Below are positions 55,369 to 64,000 of a stretch of DNA of 64,000 nt, piece by piece (position 1 is the stretch's first letter; the number at the start of each line of letters is the position of its first letter). The DNA comes from Herbidospora sakaeratensis (GTDB lineage: Bacteria > Actinomycetota > Actinomycetes > Streptosporangiales > Streptosporangiaceae). The position numbers and the translations under genes are program-made. Below the pieces are notes generated by a model. That model searched no databases. It had not been told where the DNA came from and saw only the letters and a list, made by a program, of their open reading frames with translations. Location: positions 248,001 through 312,000 of the forward strand of contig NZ_BBXC01000008.1 in the NCBI RefSeq assembly GCF_001570525.1, read 5' to 3'.

Positions 55369-56121
55369 TTAGTCGAAAGGCGACAAATCGGGGCGCTTGG
55401 CGGTGACGTTGTCGCCCGACGACGTGCCGCGCAGCCGCCGCAGCAACCACGGGGCCAGGTGTTCGCGCAGCCACTCGGCGTCTTCGCGGCGCTTCACCCG
55501 GGGGTCGATCTTGTCGCGGGGCGGCCAGGTGTACCGCCATTCCTGTCCCGGTACGCCCAGCACGTCGAGCACCTTGGCGGCGACCAGACGGTGGCCGTGC
55601 TCGTTCATGTGGAGCCGGTCGTCGCTCCAGGCCCGCCAGTCGCGCAGGCCCTGCATCGACCACTGGTCGACCAGGCGGCAGCCGTGGAGGTCGGCGATCG
55701 AGCGGACGTGCAGGTAGAAGGTGGCGAACGTGCCGCGGGCGCGGCGCATGATCGGGGTGTCGCGCGGGTCGACTCCGGTGAAGACGACCACCTCGGCGCC
55801 GGTCTCGCGCAGCGCCCTGACCGCCCCGGCGAAGGTCTTGGCCATCTGGTCGGGGTCGCTGCCGGGGCGCAGCAGGTCGTTGCCGCCGGCGCAGAAGCTG
55901 ACCAGGTCGGGACGCATCTCGATGGCCCTCGGCACCTGTTCGGCCACCACCTGGTCGAGCAGGCGGCCGCGGACCGCGAGGTTGGCGTACCCGAAAGAGG
56001 GGTTCTGGAGAGCCAGGGTCTCGGCGACCCGGTCGGCCCAGCCACGATAGGAACCGTTCACGCCCGGGTCGTTGAGGCCCTCGGTGAAACTGTCGCCGAG
56101 GGCGACGAACGACCCGTACAT
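55369..56121 (-). CDS. SGNH/GDSL hydrolase
   Basis: This 250-aa protein has all SGNH blocks: block I VALGDSFTEGL (Ser near residue 9), Gly in NLAVRGRL, Asn in AGGNDLL, and the catalytic pair in DRLHMNEHGH. No signal peptide is present, so it should be a cytoplasmic esterase or acyl hydrolase. ATG 56121 starts one base after the aroQ stop on the same strand, so it is probably the last gene of the aro operon. The substrate is unknown. Confidence 0.88.
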   Translation of the reverse strand: MYGSFVALGDSFTEGLNDPGVNGSYRGWADRVAETLALQNPSFGYANLAVRGRLLDQVVAEQVPRAIEMRPDLVSFCAGGNDLLRPGSDPDQMAKTFAGAVRALRETGAEVVVFTGVDPRDTPIMRRARGTFATFYLHVRSIADLHGCRLVDQWSMQGLRDWRAWSDDRLHMNEHGHRLVAAKVLDVLGVPGQEWRYTWPPRDKIDPRVKRREDAEWLREHLAPWLLRRLRGTSSGDNVTAKRPDLSPFD

Positions 56122-56122
56122 C

Positions 56123-56551
56123 TCACATCTCCGCGATGGCCCGCAGGGCAAGGACATAGGACTGGACGCCGAAACCGGCGATCGTGCCGTTGGCGACGGC
56201 CGCCACGACCGAGGTGTGGCGGAACTCCTCCCGGGCGGCCGGGTTGGAGATGTGCACCTCGATCAGCGGCGCGGTGCGCTGGGCGAGCGCGTCGCGCAGC
56301 GCGTAGCTGTAGTGGGTGAACGCCGCCGGGTTGAGGATCACGGGGGTGCGGGAGTCGGCCGCGCCGTGGATCCAGCGCACCATCTCGGCCTCGTCGTCGG
56401 TCTGCCGGACCTCGACCGACAGGCCCAGGTCACGACCAGCGGTCTCGCAGATCAGCACCAGGTCCTTGAACGTCGTGGCGCCGTAGACGTCGGGTTCGCG
56501 GGTGCCCAGCCGGCCCAGGTTGGGGCCGTTCAGCACCAGGACGTCACGCAT
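56123..56551 (-). CDS. aroQ: type II 3-dehydroquinate dehydratase
   Basis: This 142-aa protein catalyses the third shikimate step, 3-dehydroquinate to 3-dehydroshikimate. Motifs seen are [18 protein letters not shown] (the usual second Asn of NLN is Gly here), [17 protein letters not shown] and [19 protein letters not shown] with the catalytic His. Its start overlaps the aroB end by 8 bases, showing coupling in an aroC-aroK-aroB-aroQ operon. Confidence 0.92.
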   Translation of the reverse strand: MRDVLVLNGPNLGRLGTREPDVYGATTFKDLVLICETAGRDLGLSVEVRQTDDEAEMVRWIHGAADSRTPVILNPAAFTHYSYALRDALAQRTAPLIEVHISNPAAREEFRHTSVVAAVANGTIAGFGVQSYVLALRAIAEM

Positions 56552-57626
56552 GGGGGCCTCCGCTCACCGCCTGGTAGGCGGCCTCCAGCAACTCCTCGGA
56601 CGGATCTTCGAGCCGGGACGGCTCGGCCAGCCCGTCGAGCACGACGAACCGGAGCTTGGCCCCCCGGGCCTTCTTGTCGATCTTCATGTGCTCACGCAAC
56701 CGGGGCCAGGCGTCTTCACGGTAAACCGTGGGCAGACCGACCGAGGTCAGAATGGAACGGGTGCGCGCCACCAGGTCGGCCCGCCCGGCCAGACGGCCGA
56801 GTTCGGCGGCGTAGACCAGGCCGATCGAGACCGCCTCGCCGTGGCGGATGGTGTAGTTCTCGACCCGCTCGATGGCGTGGGCCAGGGTGTGGCCGTAGTT
56901 GAGGATCTCGCGCAGCCCGCTCTCCTTCAGGTCGGCGCCGACGACGTCGGCCTTGACCTGGATCTTGCGCTCGATCAGCTCGCGGGTGTGGGCGCCCTCG
57001 GGGTGGCGGGCGGCCTCGGGGTCGGCCTCGACCAGCCGGAGGATCTCGGGGTCGGCGATGAACCCGCCCTTGATCGTCTCGGCCAGACCGGCGACGTAGT
57101 CGTCGCGCGGCACGCCCACCAGCGTCGCCAGGTCGCAGAGCACGCCCGCCGGGGGGTGGAACGACCCGACGAGGTTCTTGCCCTCGGGGGTGTTGATGCC
57201 GGTCTTGCCGCCGACGGCGGCGTCGACCATGGCCAGCAGCGTGGTCGGGACCTGGACGACCCGCACCCCGCGCAACCACGTGGCGGCCGCGAAGCCGGCC
57301 AGGTCGGTGGTGGCCCCGCCGCCGACGCCGACGACGACGTCGGTGCGGGTCATGCCGTGGCGGCCGAACGCCGACCAGAGCGACGAGAGCACGTGGACGT
57401 CCTTGGCCGCCTCGGCGTCGGGCACCGGGATGGCCAGCACGTCGTATCCGGCCTTCTCCAGCACGCCCGTGACCGGGCCCGCGAGCTCGGGCAGGGTGAC
57501 CGGGTGGACGACGGCGACCGTGCGGGCCTGCTCGCCGACCAGGCCGGGCAGCTCACCCAGCACGCCGGTGCCGACGACGACGTCGTAGGGGCTGTCGCCG
57601 AAGACGGGGATGCGGGTGACGGTCAC
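56544..57626 (-). CDS. aroB: 3-dehydroquinate synthase
   Basis: This 360-aa NAD- and metal-dependent enzyme converts DAHP to 3-dehydroquinate. Seen are [21 protein letters not shown] and [19 protein letters not shown] for NAD/substrate binding, and the metal-site segments [15 protein letters not shown] and [12 protein letters not shown]. The GTG start overlaps the aroK stop as GTGA. It is full length. Confidence 0.95.
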   Translation of the reverse strand: MTVTRIPVFGDSPYDVVVGTGVLGELPGLVGEQARTVAVVHPVTLPELAGPVTGVLEKAGYDVLAIPVPDAEAAKDVHVLSSLWSAFGRHGMTRTDVVVGVGGGATTDLAGFAAATWLRGVRVVQVPTTLLAMVDAAVGGKTGINTPEGKNLVGSFHPPAGVLCDLATLVGVPRDDYVAGLAETIKGGFIADPEILRLVEADPEAARHPEGAHTRELIERKIQVKADVVGADLKESGLREILNYGHTLAHAIERVENYTIRHGEAVSIGLVYAAELGRLAGRADLVARTRSILTSVGLPTVYREDAWPRLREHMKIDKKARGAKLRFVVLDGLAEPSRLEDPSEELLEAAYQAVSGGPHA

Positions 57627-58132
57627 TCGGCCTCCGGCTTGAGCTCGGCCACGATGTGGTCGGCCACCACGTCGGGTTCCAGGTCGTCGGTGGGGACGGT
57701 GAGGACCGCGAGGGTTTCGTACAGGGGACGGCGTTCTTCCATCAGCTTGCGGAGCTGGCTGCGGGGGTTGAGCACCAGCAGCGGGCGGGCCGAGGCCAGG
57801 CCGACGCGCTTGACCGCCTGGTCGAGGCCGACCTTCAGGTAGACCACGGTGTGCCCGGCGAGCAGCTCGCGGGTGGCGGGGTCGAGGATCGAGCCGCCGC
57901 CGAGCGACAACACGCCCTCGTGCTCGGCCAGCGCGGTGGCGACCGCCGCCGCTTCGAGCGCGCGGAACGCCTCTTCGCCGTCTTCGACGAAGATGTCGCC
58001 GATCGGCTTGCCGGCGACCTGCTCGACGTCGGCGTCGGTGTCGCGGAAGCCGACGCCGAGGCGTTCGGCCAGGAACTCGCCGGTGGTCGACTTGCCGGAC
58101 CCCGGCGGGCCGATCAGCACCACGACAGGCAT
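57623..58132 (-). CDS. aroK: shikimate kinase
   Basis: This 169-aa P-loop kinase phosphorylates shikimate at O3. Walker A is GPPGSGKST at the N-terminus, shikimate-binding residues are in FRDTDADVE and LSLGGGSI, and the lid is near [23 protein letters not shown]. It starts 11 bases after the aroC stop. An upstream in-frame extension overlaps aroC and is not likely used. Confidence 0.94.
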   Translation of the reverse strand: MPVVVLIGPPGSGKSTTGEFLAERLGVGFRDTDADVEQVAGKPIGDIFVEDGEEAFRALEAAAVATALAEHEGVLSLGGGSILDPATRELLAGHTVVYLKVGLDQAVKRVGLASARPLLVLNPRSQLRKLMEERRPLYETLAVLTVPTDDLEPDVVADHIVAELKPEAE

Positions 58133-58143
58133 GGTCGCTCCCC

Positions 58144-59322
58144 CTACTTGATGATCAGCGAGGACAGGTAGCCGGAGACGTTGCGGGCCACCTCCTCGAC
58201 GGAGTCGCCGCCGAACTTCTCGGCGGCGGCGTCGGCCAGCACCAGCGCGACCATCGCCTCGGCGACGATCGCGGCGGCCGGCACGGCGCACACGTCGGAG
58301 CGCTCGTGGTGGGCCTTGGCGGCCTCTCCGGTGACCACGTCGATGGTGGCCAGCGCCCTCGGCACGGTCGAGATCGGCTTCATCGCGGCGCTGACCCGCA
58401 GCGGCTCGCCGTTGGTCATGCCGCCCTCGACGCCGCCGGCCCGGTTGGTGATGCGCCGGACGCCGTTCTCGGTGTTCTCGATCTCGTCGTGGGCGCGCGA
58501 CCCGGGACGGCGGGCGGTCTCGAAGCCGTCGCCGACGCCGACGCCCTTGATCGCCTGGATGCCCATGAGGGCGGCGGCGAGGCGCGCGTCGAGGCGGCGG
58601 TCCCAGTGGGTGTAGCTGCCCAGGCCCGGCGGCAGGCCGTAGGCGACGACCTCGACGACGCCGCCGAGGGTGTCGCCCTCCTTGTGGGCCTTGTCGATCT
58701 CGGCGACCATCGCGGCGCTGCCCTCGGGGTCGAAGCAGCGGACCGGGTCGTCGTCGATGCGGGCCAGGTCGGCGGGGGCCGGCAGCTCGGCCGACGGGGT
58801 CACGGCCGACCCGATCGACACGACGTGGCTGACGATCTCGACGCCGAGGGCCTGCTTCAGGAAGTTCTTGGCGACCTGGCCGAGCGCGACGCGGGCGGCC
58901 GTCTCACGGGCGCTGGCCCGGTCGAGGACCGGCCGGGCGTCGTCGAAGCCGTACTTCTGCATGCCGGCGAGGTCGGCGTGGCCGGGACGGGGCCGCGACC
59001 GGGGCGCGTTGCGGGCGAGCCCTTCGAGGACGGCGGGGTCGACCGGGTCGGCCGCCATGACCTGCTCCCACTTGGGCCACTCGGTGTTGCCGACGCGGAT
59101 GGCGACCGGCGAGCCGAGCGTGCGGCCGTGGCGGACACCGCCCGAGATGGTCAGTTCGTCCTGCTCGAACTTCATGCGGGCGCCGCGCCCGTAGCCGAGA
59201 CGCCGACGGCGCAGCGCCTCCTCGAGCTCGGATGTGGTGATCTCCACCCCGGCGGGCAGGCCCTCGAGGATCGCGATGAGTTCGGGGCCGTGGGACTCCC
59301 CGGCGGTCAACCAGCGCAGCAT
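58144..59322 (-). CDS. aroC: chorismate synthase
   Basis: This 392-aa FMN-dependent enzyme makes chorismate from EPSP. Motifs are [11 protein letters not shown] at the N-terminus, [23 protein letters not shown], and [11 protein letters not shown] plus [12 protein letters not shown] near the end. It is the first aro gene of the operon, 25 bases after the prepilin peptidase stop. Full length. Confidence 0.96.
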   Translation of the reverse strand: MLRWLTAGESHGPELIAILEGLPAGVEITTSELEEALRRRRLGYGRGARMKFEQDELTISGGVRHGRTLGSPVAIRVGNTEWPKWEQVMAADPVDPAVLEGLARNAPRSRPRPGHADLAGMQKYGFDDARPVLDRASARETAARVALGQVAKNFLKQALGVEIVSHVVSIGSAVTPSAELPAPADLARIDDDPVRCFDPEGSAAMVAEIDKAHKEGDTLGGVVEVVAYGLPPGLGSYTHWDRRLDARLAAALMGIQAIKGVGVGDGFETARRPGSRAHDEIENTENGVRRITNRAGGVEGGMTNGEPLRVSAAMKPISTVPRALATIDVVTGEAAKAHHERSDVCAVPAAAIVAEAMVALVLADAAAEKFGGDSVEEVARNVSGYLSSLIIK

Positions 59323-59347
59323 GGGACCAAGTCTTTCAGATGTGCGG

Positions 59348-60007
59348 TTAAGCTCCCGCCAGCAGTGCCGCCAGCGCGCCCGCGATCATAGCCGGGCCAA
59401 AGGGGAACTCGCTGGTCCGGGTGCCTTTTCGGGTGATAAGCAGCCCTAATGCCCAGAGCCCGCCGAGCAGTTGCCCGCCCACGCCGGCGATGATGGCGGC
59501 GTCGACGCTGACCGCCCCGGCGACCAGCCCGACGAGCCCGGCGAGCTTCACGTCGCCGAACCCGATTCCCGAGGGCCGCCCGAACCACAGGATCAGATAG
59601 ATCCCGGCCATCGCCAGCCCGCACGCGGTGGCGACCAGCAACCGCCCGGTGGGGACCAGCGCGAGCAGCAACACCGGATAGGCGGGCAGCGTGACGACGT
59701 CGGGCAGCCGCCAGGTCCGCAGATCGGTGATCGTGAGCACGACCCCGGCCCAGGCGGCCAGCAGCAGCGCCGGGATCAGCGCGGACGTGTCGGCGTATCG
59801 CCAGGCGAGGACCCCGAACAGCAGGCCCGTGACCGCTTCGACGACGAAGGGCCTTCGCGGGACCGGCACGACCGCGACGGCGTGGCGTAACGCGGCCAGG
59901 GCCTCTTTGCGCGTGTCGTCGGGCTCGGGCACGAAACCCGCGGCGAGCTCACGCGCGTAACGCCCGGCGACCACGCCGAGCAGCGCGAGCAGCCCCCAAG
60001 ACAACAC
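59348..60007 (-). CDS. A24-type prepilin peptidase
   Basis: This 219-aa polytopic aspartic protease has the two catalytic aspartates in [10 protein letters not shown] and GFGDVKL, and about six membrane segments. The N-terminal methylase region is reduced. It cleaves prepilin-like leaders in the membrane. GTG 60007 has TAGGGT exactly 7 bases upstream (leaderless) and is the likely operon start, since placing a prepilin peptidase just before aroC is common in actinomycetes. No pilin genes are in the window. Confidence 0.88.
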   Translation of the reverse strand: MLSWGLLALLGVVAGRYARELAAGFVPEPDDTRKEALAALRHAVAVVPVPRRPFVVEAVTGLLFGVLAWRYADTSALIPALLLAAWAGVVLTITDLRTWRLPDVVTLPAYPVLLLALVPTGRLLVATACGLAMAGIYLILWFGRPSGIGFGDVKLAGLVGLVAGAVSVDAAIIAGVGGQLLGGLWALGLLITRKGTRTSEFPFGPAMIAGALAALLAGA

Positions 60008-60071
60008 GCGGCCGACCCTAACCCGTCATCGGGCCGCGCGGTCCCGATGCGTGTTACGGGTGTGGAAATCC

Positions 60072-60620
60072 CTACCGGCGCCACCAGCTCTTCTTCTTCG
60101 GCGGCGCGGTCGCCTCGAAGCGGGCCACCGTCACCCCCGGCACGTCGACGTCGAGGTTCTTGCGCGCGGCCACGTCCTCGATCGCGGCCATGGCGTGCAG
60201 CATCGACCCCTCGACCGCGAACGGCGCCGGGCCCGCGACGTCGATGACGACGGCCGCCGCCTGCTCATGCACGGCCGCCTTGCAGACCTGCGGCGCGGAC
60301 GCCTGGATGGGCCGCGCGTCGGCCCGCCACCGCGCGAGCGCCTCGACGCCGGTGAAGGCGAGCACGGCCATCCGGCCGTCCTGCCCGACGAGCTTGGGCA
60401 GGGCCATCTCGCTCTCCTTCTCCCGCTTGAGCCCGTCGTCGCCGACCTCGGCCTCGGTGAGGAGCGCCACGACGGGCACGAGCAGCCGGGCGGGCCCGAG
60501 TGCGGTCAGCACGTCGGCGACGGTGGCGGCCCCGGTCTGGAAGCCGGCCAGCGTCTCGGCCAGCGCGGCGTCGGCCCGCCCGTCGTCGTCGGGCACCAGG
60601 GGCTGCGGAATCGAAGGCAC
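60072..60620 (-). CDS. SseB family protein
   Basis: This 182-aa protein has an SseB N-terminal domain (LAETLAGFQTGAATVADVLTALGPARLLVPVVALLTE, GQDGRMAVLAFTGVEALARW). A second alpha/beta part follows, ending in a basic PPKKKSWWRR tail. The family's role is unclear. GTG 60620 has TATCCT 8 bases upstream. It is separated from the prepilin peptidase by 64 bases on the same strand, which holds the latter's own promoter. Confidence 0.78.
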   Translation of the reverse strand: MPSIPQPLVPDDDGRADAALAETLAGFQTGAATVADVLTALGPARLLVPVVALLTEAEVGDDGLKREKESEMALPKLVGQDGRMAVLAFTGVEALARWRADARPIQASAPQVCKAAVHEQAAAVVIDVAGPAPFAVEGSMLHAMAAIEDVAARKNLDVDVPGVTVARFEATAPPKKKSWWRR

Positions 60621-60802
60621 GAAGGGCGAGGATACCCGCCCGGCCACGGCCGCCGCCCTGCCCGGACGCGGTTTTCCACAGGGCACGGGCATGGAGACGA
60701 AGAACGTCAGCCGCAGGGGCGACCATGAGACCGACCCGGGTGGGTGGGCCGTCGCCGACCGCCAGGCGCGGGATCGGCTGGTGAAGCCGCCGGGCATCGG
60801 CC

Positions 60803-60896
60803 GTGGCGGCGCCCGGCCGCAGCGGGTGCGGAGCGCCGGGCGGCCGCCCGCCATCGGTTGCGGCGGGCGGTGCCAGGGTGGGCGGAGCCGTAACGG
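60803..60896 (-). repeat. dispersed 3'-flank repeat, copy E
   Basis: The core CCGTTACGGCTCCGCCCAC (complement of 60878-60896) lies 46 bases beyond the stop of the ring-opening amidohydrolase gene and in its orientation, with a long GC-rich tail. It fills much of the 322-base gap 60621-60942; no gene is seen there. Confidence 0.65.
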
Positions 60897-60942
60897 AGCG
60901 CAATCCCAGGCGGATCGGAGTGGAACCCGGTCAGAGCGGAGA

Positions 60943-62040
60943 TCAGCCCAGGTCGGCGATGGCGATGACCGGCCCGCCGCCGCTCGGCCCCTGGTGGACC
61001 GCCGCCACGCTGACGAAAACCGCCGGGTCCCCCGTCACGCTGGCCGCCACCCCGCCCACCGTCGCCTTGATCTGGCGGTGCCAGTGGACGTCGCTGTCGT
61101 CGAGCATGATGTTCCGCCGCCCGCGCACGCTGCCGGTCGGGTCGGCCTCGCACTTCATGAACAGGTTGACCAGACGCCCGCCCAGGTCGCTCGGGTGGGG
61201 GCGCTCGGGCAGGTCGATGCCCGCGTCGCGGATGGCCTCCCAGATGCCGTCGGTGTCGAGGGCGTCCTTCATGACCGAGTGGCCGGCGCGGTAGCGGCCG
61301 CCGATGCCGCGCACGTTGCCCACGACCACGATCTGGGCCACGTCGAGCTCCACGCCGCTGGAGCACGACGCCACCGAGGAGTAGAGCGACAGGTCGCGGT
61401 GGATCTGGTCGGCCGTCGGCATCTCGATCTCGCCGAGCGCCACGGCGATGCCGAGGGCGGTCGTGGAGTTGGAGATGTCCATCGACGGGCCGGTGTCCTC
61501 GGTGATCACGTCGTGGCCGCGCGACTTGGCGTCGTTGATGGTCGACAGGGTCAGCAGCGGGGTCTTGGTCTGCACGTAGTGGACGTCGCGGGGGTCGTCG
61601 ATGCCGGCGATCTTCATCGCCTCGCGGACGCCGGCCGCGACCTTCTCGACCATGGCCGGGCGGCCGATGTCCTCGGGGAGGATGACCTCGCTCATCGCGA
61701 TGCCGACGCTCAGCCTGGGCTCGTCGCTCTGCGGCGCGGACGCGGGGTCGACCGTGGCGAAGATCGTCGCGTGGGGCGACAGGACGCCGTCGGTGCCGCC
61801 CGACCAGACCAGCGGCACGCTCTCGGGCGACGGGTGGCCCCTGCCCGCCAGGACCTCGCGGAAGGCGCGGTCGGCCAGGATGCGCGTGTAGTCGTTGACG
61901 CCGCCGTTGCCCTCGGTCTTGCCGATGACGGCCAGCACGCGGGCGGCCTCGATCACGCCGTCGTCGATCAGCTTCGCGAGCCCGGACGCGTCGGTCACGC
62001 TCTCGATGGCGACCTTGCGAACCTCGATGGGGTCCGGCAT
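60943..62040 (-). CDS. ring-opening amidohydrolase (barbiturase/cyanuric acid hydrolase family)
   Basis: This 365-aa protein is the size of AtzD/TrzD/barbiturase enzymes and has their three-fold repeated layout. Conserved serine-containing segments are [25 protein letters not shown] and [17 protein letters not shown], together with [18 protein letters not shown]. It opens a cyclic amide ring such as barbiturate or cyanuric acid; the exact substrate cannot be read. GGGAGA precedes the ATG, which directly follows the carbamate kinase TAG. The pair suggests nitrogen recovery from pyrimidine- or triazine-like compounds. Confidence 0.88.
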   Translation of the reverse strand: MPDPIEVRKVAIESVTDASGLAKLIDDGVIEAARVLAVIGKTEGNGGVNDYTRILADRAFREVLAGRGHPSPESVPLVWSGGTDGVLSPHATIFATVDPASAPQSDEPRLSVGIAMSEVILPEDIGRPAMVEKVAAGVREAMKIAGIDDPRDVHYVQTKTPLLTLSTINDAKSRGHDVITEDTGPSMDISNSTTALGIAVALGEIEMPTADQIHRDLSLYSSVASCSSGVELDVAQIVVVGNVRGIGGRYRAGHSVMKDALDTDGIWEAIRDAGIDLPERPHPSDLGGRLVNLFMKCEADPTGSVRGRRNIMLDDSDVHWHRQIKATVGGVAASVTGDPAVFVSVAAVHQGPSGGGPVIAIADLG

Positions 62041-62961
62041 CTAACTCTCCCGGTTAACCGTTGTACCGATATTTCCTGAAATGGCGGCGGCGATGTTGTC
62101 CAGCGACGTGATCACCGACGTCGTGCCGCCCTCTTCCACAAAACGCAGCGCGGCCTCGACCTTCGGGCCCATGCTGCCGCTGGCGAAGTGCCCCTCGGCC
62201 TGCAGCACCCGCATCTCCTTCGGCGTCACGTTCCCGATCGGGCGGGCCTCGGGGGTGCCGTATCCGGCGATGGCGTGCGGGACGTCGGTCGCGATGACCA
62301 GGATGTCCGCCCCCACCGCCTGAGCCAGCGCACAGGCGGCGTGGTCCTTGTCGATCACCGCCTCGACGCCGTGGAGCCGGCCGTCGGCGTCGCGCACGAC
62401 CGGCACTCCCCCGCCGCCGGCCGCGACGACCGTGTACCCGGCCTCCATCAGCGCCACGGCGGGGGCCGCGTCGAGGATCTCCACCGGCCGCGGCGAGGCC
62501 ACCACCCGCCGCCAGCCGCGCTCGAACTCCCGCCAGGTCTGGCCGAGCGCCTGGAAACGCCGGGCCTCCACGACCGAGAAGTACTGCCCGATCGGCTTGA
62601 CCGGGTCGCCGAAGGCGGGGTCGCCGGGGTCGACGAGGGTGCGGGTGACCACGGTCGCCGACGGGATCGGGTCGAGGGCGTTCATGATCAGGGCGCCCAG
62701 GGTCCCCTGGGTCTGGGCGCCGCACCAGTCGAGCGGCACCGGGGGGACCACGTGGGCGGTGAGCTGGTTCTTCAGCAGGATGTTGCCGACCTGCGGGCCG
62801 TTGCCGTGGGTGATCGCCACCCGGTGGCCCTGGCCGATCAGGTCGGCGACGTGGGTCATGGCGCGCTCGATCGCGCGCTTCTGGTCGGCCGGGGCGGCGG
62901 AGCCGTCCGGCGCGGTCATCGCGTTGCCGCCGAGGGCGATCAGGACACGCTCACCCGTCAC
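62041..62961 (-). CDS. carbamate kinase
   Basis: This 306-aa amino-acid-kinase-fold enzyme shows IALGGNAM at the start, THGNGPQVGNI, VAAGGGGVPVV, EAVIDKDHAACALA and GSMGPKVEAAL. It forms ATP from carbamoyl phosphate and ADP, or the reverse. Lying directly upstream of the ring-opening amidohydrolase with no gap, it probably harvests energy or carbamate from ring breakdown rather than from arginine. TAGTTT lies 6 bases before its GTG. Confidence 0.92.
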   Translation of the reverse strand: MTGERVLIALGGNAMTAPDGSAAPADQKRAIERAMTHVADLIGQGHRVAITHGNGPQVGNILLKNQLTAHVVPPVPLDWCGAQTQGTLGALIMNALDPIPSATVVTRTLVDPGDPAFGDPVKPIGQYFSVVEARRFQALGQTWREFERGWRRVVASPRPVEILDAAPAVALMEAGYTVVAAGGGGVPVVRDADGRLHGVEAVIDKDHAACALAQAVGADILVIATDVPHAIAGYGTPEARPIGNVTPKEMRVLQAEGHFASGSMGPKVEAALRFVEEGGTTSVITSLDNIAAAISGNIGTTVNRES

Positions 62962-63037
62962 ACGGCGAAACTATCCGCCGGTCATCTCCCCGGCATTGGC
63001 GACTCTCGCCGTCGAAGGTCATGACCCTGGGCAAGAT

Positions 63038-64000
63038 TCACCAAGTGCGCCGGCCGCACGGCCCGCCCTCGGTGGCCCGCACCTCGCCGTTCTTCAGGTC
63101 GAGCTCGACCGTCGCCAGCGTGATGTGGTCGTCGTCGTGGCCGGGCTCGGTGTGGTGGCAGACGCCGCCCGCGTGCCGGGCCATCACCTTGCGGACCGTG
63201 GTCGCGTCGGGCCGCGACGTGTGCCTGCGCAGGCCGCGCCGGAGCTGGTCGCGCCGGATCAGGGTGCCCGGGTGGAGGCGCGGATAGGGGTCGCTGGGCA
63301 CCACGCGGGGGTCGAGGAAGTGGTTGGTGTGGACCAGCATGCCGTCGTCCTCGGGAACGGTCCACCCGGGCCCGCCCGGGTGGAGTTCGCAGGTCACGGC
63401 CGCGTTTCCGGCGGGACCGTGGGCGACGAGGTTGAGCGAGGAGGAGGCGGTGACGGGGGCCGTGGTGAGGGTGTAGGCGGCCGAGGTGACCGAGTCGCAC
63501 TCGTCGAGGACGCGGCGGGCGGCCACGTGGACCGGCAGGCCGATCCCGTCGGCGCCGTCGTCGTCGTGGTGGAGGCGGGTGAACAGCAGGCCCAGGCCGC
63601 TGCGGTTGACGCCGATCTTGCCGACGACGCCGTATTCGGTGAGGGTCGTGGTCACCCGGCCGTCGGGGAACGGGATCGTCCAGACGAGCCAGCCGGCCGC
63701 CATCTGGCGCATCCAGTCCCACGTCTGCACCGCCACGGGCGGGGCGTCCTCGTCGTCGCCGAGCAGGACCACGGCCGAGCACTCGCTCTCCCGCACGCCG
63801 CCCAGGTAGGACAGGATCTCGGTCCGGGCGTTGATCGCGGCGAGGTCGGTCACGGGCAGGCGGGCGCCTTCCGCCATTCCCGTGATCTCTTCGGCGAGGT
63901 CGGGCGCCCACGCCTCGATCGCCTTCATCCCGAGCTTGCCGAGTTCGGTCAGATCGGGCTGCCGCCCCCCTGCCTTGTGCCGGAACACCTCGGTGTAAAT
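63038..64000 (-). CDS. C45-type autoproteolytic acyltransferase/peptidase, N-terminus cut by the window edge
   Basis: At least 316 aa are present. The pattern fits the isopenicillin-N-acyltransferase-like (C45, Ntn hydrolase) family: TDLAAINARTEIL, then SECSAVVLL with the likely N-terminal nucleophile Cys after self-cleavage, WDWM, GKIGVNRSGLGL and VHTNHFLDP. A GTG at 63988 could start it, but the frame is open to the edge and relatives have more sequence before this point, so the start is probably outside. It lies 76 bases upstream of carbamate kinase and may act in the same amide-handling pathway. Confidence 0.75.
   Translation of the reverse strand: MYTEVFRHKAGGRQPDLTELGKLGMKAIEAWAPDLAEEITGMAEGARLPVTDLAAINARTEILSYLGGVRESECSAVVLLGDDEDAPPVAVQTWDWMRQMAAGWLVWTIPFPDGRVTTTLTEYGVVGKIGVNRSGLGLLFTRLHHDDDGADGIGLPVHVAARRVLDECDSVTSAAYTLTTAPVTASSSLNLVAHGPAGNAAVTCELHPGGPGWTVPEDDGMLVHTNHFLDPRVVPSDPYPRLHPGTLIRRDQLRRGLRRHTSRPDATTVRKVMARHAGGVCHHTEPGHDDDHITLATVELDLKNGEVRATEGGPCGRRTW

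Overview
The window is very GC-rich DNA with strong G/C preference at third codon positions, GTG starts in many genes, dense overlapping operons and many leaderless-looking promoters. It carries a LAL-type LuxR regulator, an MsiK-like sugar ATPase, an LCP protein, an A24 prepilin peptidase beside aro genes, and proteins resembling the gas-vesicle accessory pair of streptomycetes. This points to a filamentous actinomycete, plausibly Streptosporangiales or a relative. The order-level placement is inference. No rRNA, tRNA, CRISPR array, integrase or insertion sequence was seen, so this looks like chromosomal sequence without an obvious mobile island.

Layout. 1-3.6 kb: an LCP cell-wall ligase converges on an MFS transporter and a MenC-like enolase-superfamily protein that has lost its catalytic lysines. 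3.7-10.9 kb (minus): a five-gene coupled module, SWIM zinc finger - DUF5691 - MoxR AAA ATPase - DUF5682 - VWA. 11-16.8 kb: LAL regulator, cupin, GNAT acetyltransferase, aldehyde dehydrogenase. 17-24.7 kb (minus): secreted S8 and M14 peptidases, an HTH protein, and an FtsH-like membrane protease with a lipoprotein. 25-30.3 kb: an SDR, then a surface-polysaccharide group (GT4 transferase, short epimerase, WecA-like transferase, Wzz/BY-kinase fusion). 30.6-33 kb: a divergent secreted metzincin-like protease and a secreted triple-repeat protein. 33-38.6 kb: msiK and a divergent LacI regulator with one operator near each gene, DUF4012 plus an LPXTG-type protein, glutathione peroxidase, and a small SLT-type protein. 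38.6-46.8 kb: orphan FtsX permease, divergent TetR and diiron ferritin-like protein, quinone reductase, DUF202 pair, lipoprotein, UBP zinc finger and Na+/H+ antiporter. 46.8-51 kb: P/Q-rich protein, DinG/XPD-type helicase, MOSC protein. 51-55.3 kb (minus): a four-gene operon with an extreme low-complexity, 11-residue-repeat protein. 55.4-60.6 kb (minus): SGNH hydrolase, aroQ, aroB, aroK, aroC, prepilin peptidase, SseB-like protein. 60.9-64 kb (minus): ring-opening amidohydrolase, carbamate kinase, and a C45-type acyltransferase/peptidase running off the edge.

Best candidates for undescribed biology are the five-gene SWIM/MoxR/VWA module, the hendecad-repeat operon, and a dispersed repeat with a 19-base core found four times, each time just 3' of a gene and in that gene's orientation. 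Twelve genes have a TANNNT-like box 6-8 bases before the start codon, which suggests widespread leaderless transcription. Starts were chosen from ribosome-binding sites, translational overlaps and family alignment from memory; no database search was possible.
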